Shown: positions 7,446 to 15,324, numbered from the stretch's first letter. The stretch is 26,066 nucleotides of DNA from Desulfobacteraceae bacterium UBA5616 (GCA_002423615.1 DIKO01000012.1:1-26066); one strand, 5' to 3'. The notes: generated from the letters alone by a model not told the origin. Translations and numbers: made by a program.

Positions 7446-8801
7446 ATGTCAGTTATCAAGAGCGTCATCGACAAAGTCAAACAAATGGACCCCGACCAGG
7501 CGGAGTTTCACCAGGCTGTCAGCGAGGTAATGGAAACACTTGAACCCACCACCCAGCGTCATCCTGAATTTGTAAAAAACAGCATTTACGAAAGAATCGT
7601 CGAACCGGAAAGAGCTATGAGTTTCCGGGTTCCCTGGGTGGACGACCAGAATCAGGTTCATGTGAACCGGGGTTTCCGCGTCCAGTTCAATAATGCCATA
7701 GGCCCTTTCAAGGGCGGTATCCGGTTCCATCCCTCGGTCAACCTCAGCATTATTAAATTTCTGGGATTTGAACAGATTTTCAAGAACTCACTGACAACCC
7801 TGGCCATGGGCGGGGCAAAAGGCGGGTCTGACTTTGATCCCAAGGGGAAAAGCGATGGCGAAATAATGCGCTTCTGCCAGGCTTTCATGCGGGAACTTTT
7901 CCGGCACATTGGGGCGGAAACCGACGTTCCGGCCGGCGATATCGGCGTCGGTGGTCGTGAAATCGGCTATTTGTACGGTTATTACAAAAAAATCCGAAAC
8001 GAACACACCGGCGTTCTCACGGGAAAGGGTCTAGAATATGGAGGAAGTCTGGTCCGACCCGAAGCAACAGGATACGGAACCGTATATTTTGCCGCGGAAA
8101 TGCTGGCAACCCGCGGTCTGGACTTCAAGAACAAAATTGTTGCGGTAAGCGGTTCAGGCAACGTTGCCCAGTTTGCCATTGAAAAGGTCAACCAGATGGG
8201 CGGACGGGTGATATCCACATGTGATTCAAGTGCGACCGTTATTGACGAAAAAGGAATCGACGACGACAAGTGTTGCTACCTCATGGAACTTAAAAACGTT
8301 CACCGGGGTCGAGTCAGTGAATATACCCATAAATATCAAGCCGACTGTTTTGAAGGTCAAAACGTCTGGGACGTCATCCGGGAACAGGGAATCAAGGTAG
8401 ACATCGCCCTTCCCTGCGCCACCCAGAATGAGATAGATGCGGATAATGCCCAGGCCCTGGTCCAAAACGGGTGTGTCTGTGTTGCAGAAGGCGCCAATAT
8501 GCCTTCTTCTCCCGAAGCCGTCAAAATTTTTCAGGATAACCATATCCTTTACGGTCCGGGCAAAGCCGCCAATGCCGGTGGCGTCGCCACCTCAGGCCTT
8601 GAGATGAGCCAGAACAGTTCCAAGCTTTCCTGGACCCGGGAAGAAGTGGACAACCGGCTTCTGATCATTATGCAGGGTATCCACAAGTCGTGCCTGGATG
8701 CTGCCGAGGCGTATGGAAAAAAAGGGGATTATGTGGCCGGTGCCAATATCGCGGGGTTCGTCAAGGTGGCCAAGGCCATGCTGGCTTACGGCATAGTTTA
8801 A
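7446..8801 (+). CDS. gdhA: NADP-type glutamate dehydrogenase
   Basis: A 451-aa enzyme, the usual length of the hexameric bacterial small GDH. It interconverts 2-oxoglutarate plus ammonium and L-glutamate in the cytoplasm. K89 lies in the substrate loop GPFKGGIRFHP and K125 is the catalytic lysine in GGAKGGSDFDPKGKS. The Rossmann dinucleotide motif VSGSGNVAQFA lies near 235, and GANMPSSPEA and GKAANAGGVATSGLEMSQN follow. The close match to the E. coli GdhA type suggests NADP specificity and a biosynthetic, ammonium-assimilating role. AAGGAGA lies seven bases upstream of the ATG. Its TAA overlaps the TAA of the convergent gene. Expression from the sigma-54 promoter through the 195-aa gene would tie it to nitrogen status or another signal. 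Confidence 0.96.
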   Translation: MSVIKSVIDKVKQMDPDQAEFHQAVSEVMETLEPTTQRHPEFVKNSIYERIVEPERAMSFRVPWVDDQNQVHVNRGFRVQFNNAIGPFKGGIRFHPSVNLSIIKFLGFEQIFKNSLTTLAMGGAKGGSDFDPKGKSDGEIMRFCQAFMRELFRHIGAETDVPAGDIGVGGREIGYLYGYYKKIRNEHTGVLTGKGLEYGGSLVRPEATGYGTVYFAAEMLATRGLDFKNKIVAVSGSGNVAQFAIEKVNQMGGRVISTCDSSATVIDEKGIDDDKCCYLMELKNVHRGRVSEYTHKYQADCFEGQNVWDVIREQGIKVDIALPCATQNEIDADNAQALVQNGCVCVAEGANMPSSPEAVKIFQDNHILYGPGKAANAGGVATSGLEMSQNSSKLSWTREEVDNRLLIIMQGIHKSCLDAAEAYGKKGDYVAGANIAGFVKVAKAMLAYGIV

Positions 8802-10876
8802 TCCGTTTCTTTTCTAAAAGGCTTTTCAGGGGTGATTTGTTGCAGACCATCGGTTAAACAGCAGATCACCCTTTGGTTGACCATATCCGAAAGGATCTTC
8901 AATCCCTCTTTTTCCGTATCGACGACTTTCAGAACATGGCTGAAACGTATGCTCTGGGGAACCAGGGCTCCCAGCAGATTCGGCAGGGAGCGAATCCAGT
9001 CCAGATTAAGGATCACATTGGGATTTTCCGGATAAACGGCGAGGTAAAAAATCCCGGTTTCAATCAGATCGTGGAAAAAATGGGTGCCGAAGGATAAATC
9101 CGGAATCAAACTGCCGGTCTGACTGCTGATTTCGGCAATGGCGGCAACATGGTTGATCTCGGAAAAACCCACTGGAACGCCCATGGCTGGAGAATGAGTC
9201 CCCCACCTGCCCGGCCCCATCAGCAGTGTGGGGGTTTGTGTCCGGTCCACCACCACCTTGTTTAACTTTCCCACCAGACGGGCAACGGCGTATTTTTCGG
9301 ACAGGGAAAGCAGCGCGTAGGTTTCGGGATCGACGAGAACTACACGGCCAATGGGTTGTGAAATGTTTCCTCCCATGAAATTACCATCCACCCGGATAAT
9401 GATCTTGTCTTTAGGAATGGATTCCGGAATGGCTTCACCCTGGCCCTGACCCGGACTTTGAAAGGGCCGGCACTGCAGAAGATTGATCTGCAGGTCGCCT
9501 TTAAGGTTGAAATTAACCGTAAATTCAATATCAACCGGGTTTTGGTAGGTCTGTTCGAGATTCCCGAGGATTTTTCTCATCATATCGACAAAGGGGGTTT
9601 CGGCCAGGAACGGATCAAAGGTAAGAATCCAGAAGTCCCTCCCCGGTTTTCCCATGTCCCTAAGACTTTGATTCGCCTCCTCATCTCTGATGCCCATAAG
9701 ACTCAGTTTTTCCGGGACTTCTTTTTCCAGCAGCTCTGTGACACTGATGGTTTCGATTTGATTTTTTTCCAGATTCAATAGATCGACGTAATGCTGGGAA
9801 AATTTGCGGATGTCTTTCATTTCGACAAGAGGTTTAACCAAAGGATCGTCAACCGCAACAATTCTAGGATAATCGTTTTCGACCCGGTTCACTGCCCGGG
9901 TGCCCAGTCCATAAACCAGCCGGATCATTCCCTCTTCATGTTTCATTCCCTTTTTCCATACAAAGGGATTGCGTGACAACCCCACTCCGGCGAGATCCGG
10001 GAAAAAATAGGATTTATGATAAGCACCGGAAACCCGCTGGACCAAAAGGGCCATCTGCTCGTTGTTCTGATCCAGTCCACGCTGCAGCCGATAGGAAAGG
10101 GCATCCTCGCTCATGGTGCTGGCGTAAATCAGACGAACGGCCTCCTCAAAGCTTTCATATCTATTTTCCGGGGATTCCTGATTAACCCGGAAAAAGCTAT
10201 CGTATTTTCCTGCAAATGCACTGCCGAAGGCGTCTTCCAAAAGACTGCTGGAACGAACAATTATGGGGGATTGGCCGAAATACTCCAGCATCAGCTTGTA
10301 CCGCTCGATAATTTCCTCGGGAAATTCTCCGGTCAGCATTTGGTTTCTTAACTCAAGCGCATTGGCAAAATAACCTTCCCTGGTTTTATGGGCCATAAAA
10401 GTACGCCACCATCCGTTCTGAACGATGTAGGAATAAAAAACATCCGATCCGATATAAAAGGAATCGTGGTGTTCCAGAATATCACGCCAGTTAAAGTTTT
10501 TATCCCGGATGAGAATGTTCCGGGACAACAGCATGCCAAGAGCTTTCCCGCCGATAAATCCGGTGCCGATGAGTCGATCCTTAATGTTCAGCAGATCCTC
10601 AAGTGAAAAATAGGTTCTGATCAGAGAAAGAAGTCTTTTGTTCCGGGTCAGCATCAAACGGCTCAACTGCTCCACCATATCCTGACGTTCTTCCTGTCCA
10701 CTCTCCGATTCCAGAAGGTTTCTGGCCTGCATGAACAAACGGTCCCAATAATCCAGGTGGCGATGGGCCCCCGCCGTAAAATTAAAGCGTGAAAGATTGG
10801 AAAACAGCTCGGCGGCTTCGACGCTGTTGATCACAGGGGCTAAATTATCCTTCTCCTTAATATGCGGAAAAAACAT
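8798..10876 (-). CDS. PEP/pyruvate-binding (PPDK N-terminal-like) protein, C-terminal part of a frameshifted gene
   Basis: A 692-codon reading from the first in-frame Met. It has the ATP-grasp core of pyruvate phosphate dikinase/PEP synthase: GGKALGMLL at 109-117 and VRSSSLLEDAFGSAFAGKYDSFF from 207. The phosphohistidine swivelling domain and the PEP-binding TIM barrel are absent; instead there is a roughly 200-aa C-terminal region of unknown function containing LLMGPGRWGTHSP. The Met at 10876 has no ribosome-binding site, and the frame is open upstream for a further 66 codons to the T-run at 11060-11070. There it joins the frame of the 10944-11441 reading, so this is almost certainly the larger part of one 880-aa protein starting at 11441. 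Its role is unknown; ATP-dependent phosphotransfer is the family expectation. Confidence 0.8.
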   Translation of the reverse strand: MFFPHIKEKDNLAPVINSVEAAELFSNLSRFNFTAGAHRHLDYWDRLFMQARNLLESESGQEERQDMVEQLSRLMLTRNKRLLSLIRTYFSLEDLLNIKDRLIGTGFIGGKALGMLLSRNILIRDKNFNWRDILEHHDSFYIGSDVFYSYIVQNGWWRTFMAHKTREGYFANALELRNQMLTGEFPEEIIERYKLMLEYFGQSPIIVRSSSLLEDAFGSAFAGKYDSFFRVNQESPENRYESFEEAVRLIYASTMSEDALSYRLQRGLDQNNEQMALLVQRVSGAYHKSYFFPDLAGVGLSRNPFVWKKGMKHEEGMIRLVYGLGTRAVNRVENDYPRIVAVDDPLVKPLVEMKDIRKFSQHYVDLLNLEKNQIETISVTELLEKEVPEKLSLMGIRDEEANQSLRDMGKPGRDFWILTFDPFLAETPFVDMMRKILGNLEQTYQNPVDIEFTVNFNLKGDLQINLLQCRPFQSPGQGQGEAIPESIPKDKIIIRVDGNFMGGNISQPIGRVVLVDPETYALLSLSEKYAVARLVGKLNKVVVDRTQTPTLLMGPGRWGTHSPAMGVPVGFSEINHVAAIAEISSQTGSLIPDLSFGTHFFHDLIETGIFYLAVYPENPNVILNLDWIRSLPNLLGALVPQSIRFSHVLKVVDTEKEGLKILSDMVNQRVICCLTDGLQQITPEKPFRKETD

Positions 10877-10943
10877 GGTAGGTGAATAGCGATGCTGAAC
10901 TTTTATGGGATGAAGGCAAATCCGGCCCTGGTAATTGTATATG

Positions 10944-11441
10944 TCAATTAGGACCTGGGTAGTTTCCCGGATTCGGGCGATAGCCTTGAAGGAGTGACTG
11001 TTCCGTATTATGGCGAAATAGGCAATGGTATTTAATTGAAACAGATAGGGGCAGGTTATAAAAAAAAAAATCGCTGATCATGGCATCCGTGGCCCACAGA
11101 TAAAGCAGGTCCGACAAGGAATCGAAAACATAGCGGACATCCCTACCTTCCCGGGTAATGATGCTGTGCACCTTGGCGGAAAAAGATTCAAAGCTGTTTT
11201 CAGACTGCAATCGATATATGGACAGGTTGGCACGTTCCTCGAGAAGGGGCGTATGCCGGCCGAATCTCAAGTAAACGACCCGCTGGTTTTCGGCGATCGC
11301 ATTGGCGACAAAAGGCAGGACCAATCTCTGATAATCATCAATGCTGTCCACCTGCCAGACCACATTGTCGCCGCTTCTCAAATGATCGATAATCATGTCC
11401 AGGCTTTTCCAGCCCGTACTGATGTGAGAATAATACGCCAT
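10944..11441 (-). CDS. KaiC/RAD55-like N-terminal part of the frameshifted PPDK-like gene
   Basis: Starts with ATG after a good GGAAGGAG site. Residues 1-123 resemble the RecA-fold KaiC/RAD55 (MEDS-like) group: GWKSLDMIIDHLRSGDNVVW aligns with the start of such domains, and VRYVFDSLSDLL looks like a Walker B strand. The P-loop position reads QVDSIDDYQR, so ATP binding there is unlikely. After a run of T the frame shifts and the last roughly 40 residues of the 165 are out-of-frame sequence ending at 10944. Removing one T restores a continuous 880-aa reading with the downstream PPDK-like frame. This could be a sequencing error, a mutation, or slippage. Note the 11441 start serves the whole fusion. 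Confidence 0.65.
   Translation of the reverse strand: MAYYSHISTGWKSLDMIIDHLRSGDNVVWQVDSIDDYQRLVLPFVANAIAENQRVVYLRFGRHTPLLEERANLSIYRLQSENSFESFSAKVHSIITREGRDVRYVFDSLSDLLYLWATDAMISDFFFYNLPLSVSIKYHCLFRHNTEQSLLQGYRPNPGNYPGPN
11060..11070 (-). other. frameshift site in an 11-T homopolymer
   Basis: Eleven A on the plus strand (T on the coding strand). With 11 T the upstream frame reads DFFFYNLP and stops at 10944. With 10 T it reads DFFFITCPYL and continues through to 8798. Deletion of one nucleotide in the transcript (or a +1 ribosomal shift) would give the full protein. Such runs also attract sequencing errors. Confidence 0.8.
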
Positions 11442-11664
11442 AAAATGACTCCTTCCACACCTTCTTCAGGCCCGAACCTGCGGATATGGGGGGGGTATGG
11501 GAATTTAAAGGAACCAGACGCAGTTATTGGGCCCATTTAAATCCGTTCATTCTCTTCTGTCCCTGACAGACTGAATATCACGGAAAGCATTGGGATTACA
11601 AAGCCAAATTGATCGACACAGTGAGTTCCGAAATGGTGGAAGGCGGATTGGGAGCAGACCGAAA
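11442..11664. other. intergenic leader of the PPDK-like gene
   Basis: About 220 bp between the start of the split PPDK-like gene and the ribosomal terminator. Apart from the ribosome-binding site next to 11441 I see no clear promoter. One GG-N10-GC arrangement exists near 11520-11536 on the minus strand but matches the sigma-54 consensus poorly. Confidence 0.35.
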
Positions 11665-11693
11665 AAAACGCCCGTCTTTTAAACGGGCGTTTT
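11665..11693. terminator. bidirectional rho-independent terminator of the ribosomal cluster
   Basis: A perfect 11-bp stem, AAAACGCCCGT (11665-11675) with ACGGGCGTTTT (11683-11693), and a 7-nt loop. On the minus strand the stem runs into a tract of seven T, 30 bp after the rplQ stop, so it ends the alpha operon. The plus strand also has a T-rich tail, so it may insulate both ways. Confidence 0.9.
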
Positions 11694-11722
11694 AATTTTT
11701 TGTGAAATAACAGACATTAAAC

Positions 11723-12325
11723 CTAATCCATCTTTTTCTGCGCATTCTCGTCATCGACTGCGGAGCCGGGCGATTTTTCGAGATCGATGGTTTCAGCTTC
11801 TGCCTTGCTTTCCATTTCATCACCTGAGCCGGCATCCTCTGTTTTCATATCAGCTGGTTTCAGGGTATCAGGGCTGGTGGGTTTTTCATCAATACCCGAC
11901 TGAACACCCGTGTCTGCTTTGGAAGTCTCTTTTTTACCTTTTTTGTCTTTCTTCCCGGAGACATCGGTTTTGGCTGATATCAATTCAATAAGGGAAATGG
12001 ATGCCGCATCCCCGGCGCGTCTGGCAAGCTTGGTAATGCGGGTATAGCCGCCGTTAACCTTGCCGAAACGTTCTCCAACCTCATTAAAAAGCTTATGAAC
12101 AATGTCCTTTTCCATCATGATGGACATTGCCTGACGTCTGGCGTGAAGGTCTCCCTTTTTTGCCAGCGTAATGAGGTTATCAGCCCACTTTCTCAGTTCT
12201 TTGGCCTTGACGTCGGTGGTTTTGATCTGATCGTATTTAAAGAGCGAGGTCACCATGTTTTTAAACATGGCATTTCTGTGGCTCGCAGTCCGATTAAGTT
12301 TTACTCCTGTTTTTCGATGTCTCAT
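11723..12325 (-). CDS. rplQ: ribosomal protein L17 with long charged C-terminal tail
   Basis: A 200-aa protein. Residues 1-118 are a normal bacterial L17 (MRHRKTGVKLNR, HRNAMFKNMVTSL, GGYTRITKLARRAGDAA), which sits near the peptide exit tunnel of the 50S subunit. Most L17 proteins end near 115-130 aa. Here residues about 119-200 are low-complexity: first Lys-rich (GKKDKKGKKE), then rich in Glu, Asp, Ser and Pro. The tail is probably disordered. This is the last gene of the cluster: 8 bp after rpoA and 30 bp before the strong terminator. The start follows the conserved N-terminus; its SD (AAGGAG inside the end of rpoA) is distant. Confidence 0.95.
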   Translation of the reverse strand: MRHRKTGVKLNRTASHRNAMFKNMVTSLFKYDQIKTTDVKAKELRKWADNLITLAKKGDLHARRQAMSIMMEKDIVHKLFNEVGERFGKVNGGYTRITKLARRAGDAASISLIELISAKTDVSGKKDKKGKKETSKADTGVQSGIDEKPTSPDTLKPADMKTEDAGSGDEMESKAEAETIDLEKSPGSAVDDENAQKKMD

Positions 12326-12333
12326 AGAACCCG

Positions 12334-13353
12334 TTATTCTCCTTCCTCAACTTCTTCCTCCGGGAATTTAAACTCATCCAGCTTCATGCCCAGGGAGAGC
12401 CCCATTTCACTTAAAACATCCTTGATTTCATTTAATGATTTTCGTCCGAAATTTTTTGTTTTCAACATTTCGGCTTCTGTTTTACTGACAAGCTGGTAAA
12501 TTTTGTGAATCTCGGCATTCTTCAGGCAATTCGCACTGCGAACCGACAGTTCAAGCTCTTCAACACTTCGATAAAGATTTTCATTGAATCCGGGGGCTGC
12601 TTCCTCATCTGGTTTCCGTTCCGGTTCGGGTTCTTTTTCTTCGTCGAAATTGATGAAGATACTCATTTGCTCCTTAAGTATTTTAGCGGCATAGGCCACT
12701 GCGTTCTCAGGGGAAATGCTTCCATCAGTCCAGACTTCAAGGGTTAACTTGTCATAGTCCGTACGCTGCCCGACCCTGGCGTTGCTCACGACATAAACCA
12801 CTTTTTTAATGGGTGAAAAAACAGCGTCAATGGGAATCGTACCGACCGGCGCGTTTTCGTCCTTATTATTTTCAGCCAGGGAGTATCCCCTGCCGACATT
12901 GACCACCATGGAGATATTTAACTTAGCTTTATCGGACAATGTCGCGATCTTGAGGTCCTTGTTCAGGACTTCACATCTACCGTCTTCACTGATGATATCT
13001 CCAGCAGTAACAATCCCCTCTCGATGGGCATTGATAAGCACTTTTTTAGGTCCAGGTTCACTTACCCTTAAGCGGACTTCTTTAAGGTTCAGGATAATTT
13101 CGGAAACATCTTCAAGAACACCGGGAATAGTGGTGAATTCATGCATGACATCTTCAAATTTAACCGAAACAACAGCAGCTCCGTAAAGGGACGAAAGAAT
13201 GACCCTTCGGAGGGAATTGCCGATGGTAATTCCAAAACCTCTCTCCAGTGGTTCACATACGAACTTCCCATAGGAGGATGTACTGGAGGCCTGAACCTTT
13301 TCAGGCTTGATAATTTCCTGCCAATTCATGTACATGAGTTCATTTGACGACAT
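12334..13353 (-). CDS. rpoA: RNA polymerase alpha subunit
   Basis: A 339-aa subunit. The assembly domain is at about 1-235 (PLERGFGITIGNSLRRVILSS at the dimer interface). A short acidic linker (DEEKEPEPERKPDEE, about 237-251) follows, then the C-terminal domain at about 262-330 (VRSANCLKNAEIHKIYQLV, TKNFGRKSLNEIKDVL) that contacts promoter UP elements and activators. It ends in an acidic PEEEVEEGE tail. It dimerises to nucleate core RNA polymerase. GGAGA seven bases upstream supports the ATG. It lies between rpsD and rplQ as in the standard alpha operon. Confidence 0.98.
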   Translation of the reverse strand: MSSNELMYMNWQEIIKPEKVQASSTSSYGKFVCEPLERGFGITIGNSLRRVILSSLYGAAVVSVKFEDVMHEFTTIPGVLEDVSEIILNLKEVRLRVSEPGPKKVLINAHREGIVTAGDIISEDGRCEVLNKDLKIATLSDKAKLNISMVVNVGRGYSLAENNKDENAPVGTIPIDAVFSPIKKVVYVVSNARVGQRTDYDKLTLEVWTDGSISPENAVAYAAKILKEQMSIFINFDEEKEPEPERKPDEEAAPGFNENLYRSVEELELSVRSANCLKNAEIHKIYQLVSKTEAEMLKTKNFGRKSLNEIKDVLSEMGLSLGMKLDEFKFPEEEVEEGE

Positions 13354-13430
13354 ATTTTAATCTCCAAATTTTTCTGCTGCAGCCGGCTGAATATTGTGAG
13401 ATCCCGTGTTCCTGAATTACAAAACTCATT

Positions 13431-14060
13431 TTATTTGGAATACAACTCAACAATGAGCTGTTCCTGAATCGGCATGGTTAATTCTTCACGAGTCGGAAAA
13501 TGTTTCAAAACGCCTTTTTTTTGTTCTTTATCGAGCTCAATCCAATGGGGAACTCCCCTCCTCACGACAATATCCAAGGAATCGCCTATAGATTGAATTT
13601 CTCGGCTTTTTTCACGGATTTCGATAATATCCCCTTCCTTAACCATGTACGAGGGGATGTTAACCCGCTTTCCGTTAATGAGAAAATGCCGGTGAAGCAC
13701 AAAGTGACGGCCCTGGGTTCTGGAATTGGCAAATCCCATCCTGTAGACGATATTGTCCAACCGTCTTTCGAGCAATACCAGCAGGTTTGTACCGGTGATT
13801 CCTTTTTGCTTGTCAGCTCGCTTAAAAAACAGCCGGAACTGTTTTTCCGAGAGGCCGTACATGCGTTTTACTTTTTGTTTTTCACGCAACTGAACGCCAT
13901 AATCCGATATTTTTCGCCCACGGCGCTGGCCGTGTTCTCCCGGCGCGTACCCGCGTCTGTCAAAAGCGCATTTGTCCGAATAACATCGATCGCCTTTAAG
14001 AAACAGCTTTTCGTTTTCCCTTCGGCAAATCCGGCATGCTGAACCTGTGTATCTTGCCAA
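13431..14060 (-). CDS. rpsD: ribosomal protein S4, zinc-ribbon form, TTG start
   Basis: A 209-aa 16S-binding assembly protein. The N-terminus (ARYTGSACRICRRE) holds a zinc ribbon with C9, C12, C26 and C31, followed by the S4 RNA-binding core (LLVLLERRLDNIVYRMGFANSR, GRHFVLHRHFLINGKRVNIPSYMV). The start is TTG at 14060: it follows AAGGAGG by five bases and gives the canonical length. An in-frame ATG at 14144 would add 28 residues inside rpsK and place the SD inside the coding region. S4 often represses its own operon, but no leader structure could be recognised. Confidence 0.96.
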   Translation of the reverse strand: MARYTGSACRICRRENEKLFLKGDRCYSDKCAFDRRGYAPGEHGQRRGRKISDYGVQLREKQKVKRMYGLSEKQFRLFFKRADKQKGITGTNLLVLLERRLDNIVYRMGFANSRTQGRHFVLHRHFLINGKRVNIPSYMVKEGDIIEIREKSREIQSIGDSLDIVVRRGVPHWIELDKEQKKGVLKHFPTREELTMPIQEQLIVELYSK

Positions 14061-14065
14061 AACAT

Positions 14066-14072
14066 CCTCCTT
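14066..14072 (-). promoter_or_regulatory. Shine-Dalgarno deciding the rpsD TTG start
   Basis: AAGGAGG on the minus strand, five bases before TTG at 14060. It selects this codon over the in-frame ATG 84 bases upstream. Confidence 0.8.
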
Positions 14073-14113
14073 TAATTCGGTTGGCCGATTTTCTTTCGAA
14101 ATCGGTCTTCGGC

Positions 14114-14500
14114 CTAAACCCTTCGCCGTTTCGGCGGGCGACATCCATTATGGGGAATAGGGGTTACATCTCTGATCATAAGGATATTAAAGCCAATGGC
14201 CTGCAAAGACCGCAGTGCCGATTCACGACCTGAACCGGGCCCTTTGACATATACCTCAACATTTTTCATTCCGTGTTCCATCGCCTTTTTGGCGGCATCT
14301 TCAGCGGCCATCTGAGCGGCGAAGGGAGTGCTTTTCCGCGATCCCTTGAATCCCTGAACACCCGAACTGGACCAGGACACGACGTTTCCGGCAGGATCCG
14401 TAACCGTCACAATCGTATTATTGAAAGTCGATTGTATATGTACGACACCGCTGGGAATATTTTTCTTTTCTTTCTTTTTGGTGCGAACTCTCTTTGCCAT
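14114..14500 (-). CDS. rpsK: ribosomal protein S11
   Basis: A 128-aa platform protein of the 30S subunit, near the Shine-Dalgarno/anti-SD helix. Conserved blocks seen are GVVHIQSTFNNTIVTVTD, GFKGSRKSTPFAAQMAAEDA, VYVKGPGSGRESALRSL and the C-terminal PHNGCRPPKRRRV. The length is typical. ATG with GAGG seven bases upstream. It lies 25 bp after rpsM. Confidence 0.98.
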   Translation of the reverse strand: MAKRVRTKKKEKKNIPSGVVHIQSTFNNTIVTVTDPAGNVVSWSSSGVQGFKGSRKSTPFAAQMAAEDAAKKAMEHGMKNVEVYVKGPGSGRESALRSLQAIGFNILMIRDVTPIPHNGCRPPKRRRV

Positions 14501-14525
14501 GAATCAGCCTCAATTCTCGTTTTAT

Positions 14526-14909
14526 TTATTTCTTTTTTGCTGCGCCCTTTTTCTTGACTGCGGAACGCTTTGGCCCTTTCCGGGTGCGTGCGTTGGTACT
14601 TGTGCGTTGTCCCCTTACCGGCAGAGACTTTCGGTGCCGCAATCCCCGATAACACCCAAGATCCATCAAACGCTTGATGCTCATGGAAATCTGGGTTCGA
14701 AGCTCACCCTCGACTTTATACTGATCGTCGATCACCTTACGAATGTCATTAATTTCTTCCGCCGAAAGATCATCGGTAGACGTATCAGGATTAATTTTAA
14801 GCTGTTCCAGTATATTTCTGGAAGCCGTTCTTCCGATACCATAGATATAAGTCAGCCCGATTTCAATCCGCTTACGTCTGGGCAAATCAACACCCGCAAT
14901 TCTTGCCAA
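14526..14909 (-). CDS. rpsM: ribosomal protein S13, TTG start
   Basis: A 127-aa protein of the 30S head that contacts the P-site tRNA and bridges to the 50S. It begins ARIAGVDLPRRKRIEIGLTYIYGIG and has the conserved RGLRHRKSLPVRGQRTSTNARTRKG block and a Lys-rich tail (KKKGAAKKK). The start codon is TTG at 14907-14909: the canonical N-terminus begins there, AAGGAGG lies seven bases upstream, and an in-frame stop occurs two codons before it, so no ATG is available. It lies 19 bp after rpmJ. Confidence 0.97.
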   Translation of the reverse strand: MARIAGVDLPRRKRIEIGLTYIYGIGRTASRNILEQLKINPDTSTDDLSAEEINDIRKVIDDQYKVEGELRTQISMSIKRLMDLGCYRGLRHRKSLPVRGQRTSTNARTRKGPKRSAVKKKGAAKKK

Positions 14910-14916
14910 AGCTTAT

Positions 14917-14923
14917 CCTCCTT
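14917..14923 (-). promoter_or_regulatory. Shine-Dalgarno deciding the rpsM TTG start
   Basis: AAGGAGG on the minus strand, seven bases before the TTG. The upstream in-frame stop at 14913-14915 leaves no other start. Confidence 0.8.
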
Positions 14924-14928
14924 GTATG

Positions 14929-15042
14929 TTATCCTTGACGCTGTTTATGTTTTTTATTTTCACAGATCACCATAACGGTACCATGTCTTCGGATAATCTT
15001 GCACTTCATGCACATTTTTTTTACAGACGCCCTGACTTTCAT
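14929..15042 (-). CDS. rpmJ: ribosomal protein L36, zinc form
   Basis: A 37-aa protein, read directly: it begins MKVRASVKKMCMKCK and ends NKKHKQRQG. The zinc ligands C11, C14, C27 and H32 are all present, so this is the zinc-binding form. It sits on 23S rRNA near the factor-binding region. ATG with GAGGG six bases upstream. It lies 63 bp after infA and 19 bp before rpsM, the usual place. Confidence 0.95.
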   Translation of the reverse strand: MKVRASVKKMCMKCKIIRRHGTVMVICENKKHKQRQG

Positions 15043-15078
15043 TTTAAACCCTCAATTTTCAGAAATTATCATCGGTTT

Positions 15079-15100
15079 GTCCCTGCAATGTGAAAGGGAC
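15079..15100 (-). other. small RNA hairpin between infA and rpmJ
   Basis: A 6-bp stem GTCCCT/AGGGAC with a 10-nt loop in the 63-bp gap, with no following T-tract. It could be an mRNA structure affecting rpmJ translation or processing; the evidence is only the inverted repeat. Confidence 0.25.
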
Positions 15101-15105
15101 GTTGT

Positions 15106-15324
15106 TTATTTAGATCTGTAAATAATCCTTCCCCTAGTCAGATCATAAGGGGAAAGCTCAACTGTAACGGTATCCCCGGGAAGTATTTTAATAAAGTGCA
15201 TTCTCATTTTCCCCGAAATATGAGCCAGCACCTGATGCTTGTTTTCCAGTTCAACCTTAAACATGGCATTTGGAAGGGTCTCCAGTACGGTCCCTTCCAC
15301 TTTAATTGCCTCTTCCTTTGCCAT
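15106..15324 (-). CDS. infA: translation initiation factor IF-1
   Basis: A 72-aa single OB-fold protein that binds the 30S A site during initiation. Family blocks: GTVLETLPNAMFKVELEN, VLAHISGKMRMHFIKILPGDTVTVELSPYDLTRGRI and a terminal YRSK. GGAG nine bases upstream of the ATG. It follows secY directly; the adk and map genes found here in many bacteria are missing. Confidence 0.98.
   Translation of the reverse strand: MAKEEAIKVEGTVLETLPNAMFKVELENKHQVLAHISGKMRMHFIKILPGDTVTVELSPYDLTRGRIIYRSK

Noticed and set aside
11520..11536. GG-N10-GC on the minus strand upstream of the split PPDK-like gene
   Set aside because: Spacing fits sigma-54 but flanking bases match poorly, so it was not called a promoter.
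13500..14042. Plus-strand open frame of 180 codons opposite rpsD
   Set aside because: Lies entirely antisense to a well-conserved S4 gene; no SD and no recognisable protein.
14061..14144. ATG start of rpsD at 14144
   Set aside because: Adds 28 non-family residues overlapping rpsK and puts the AAGGAGG SD inside the gene; TTG at 14060 gives the canonical S4.
14421..14975. Plus-strand open frame of 184 codons opposite rpsK, rpsM and rpmJ
   Set aside because: Crosses three conserved minus-strand genes; no independent support.
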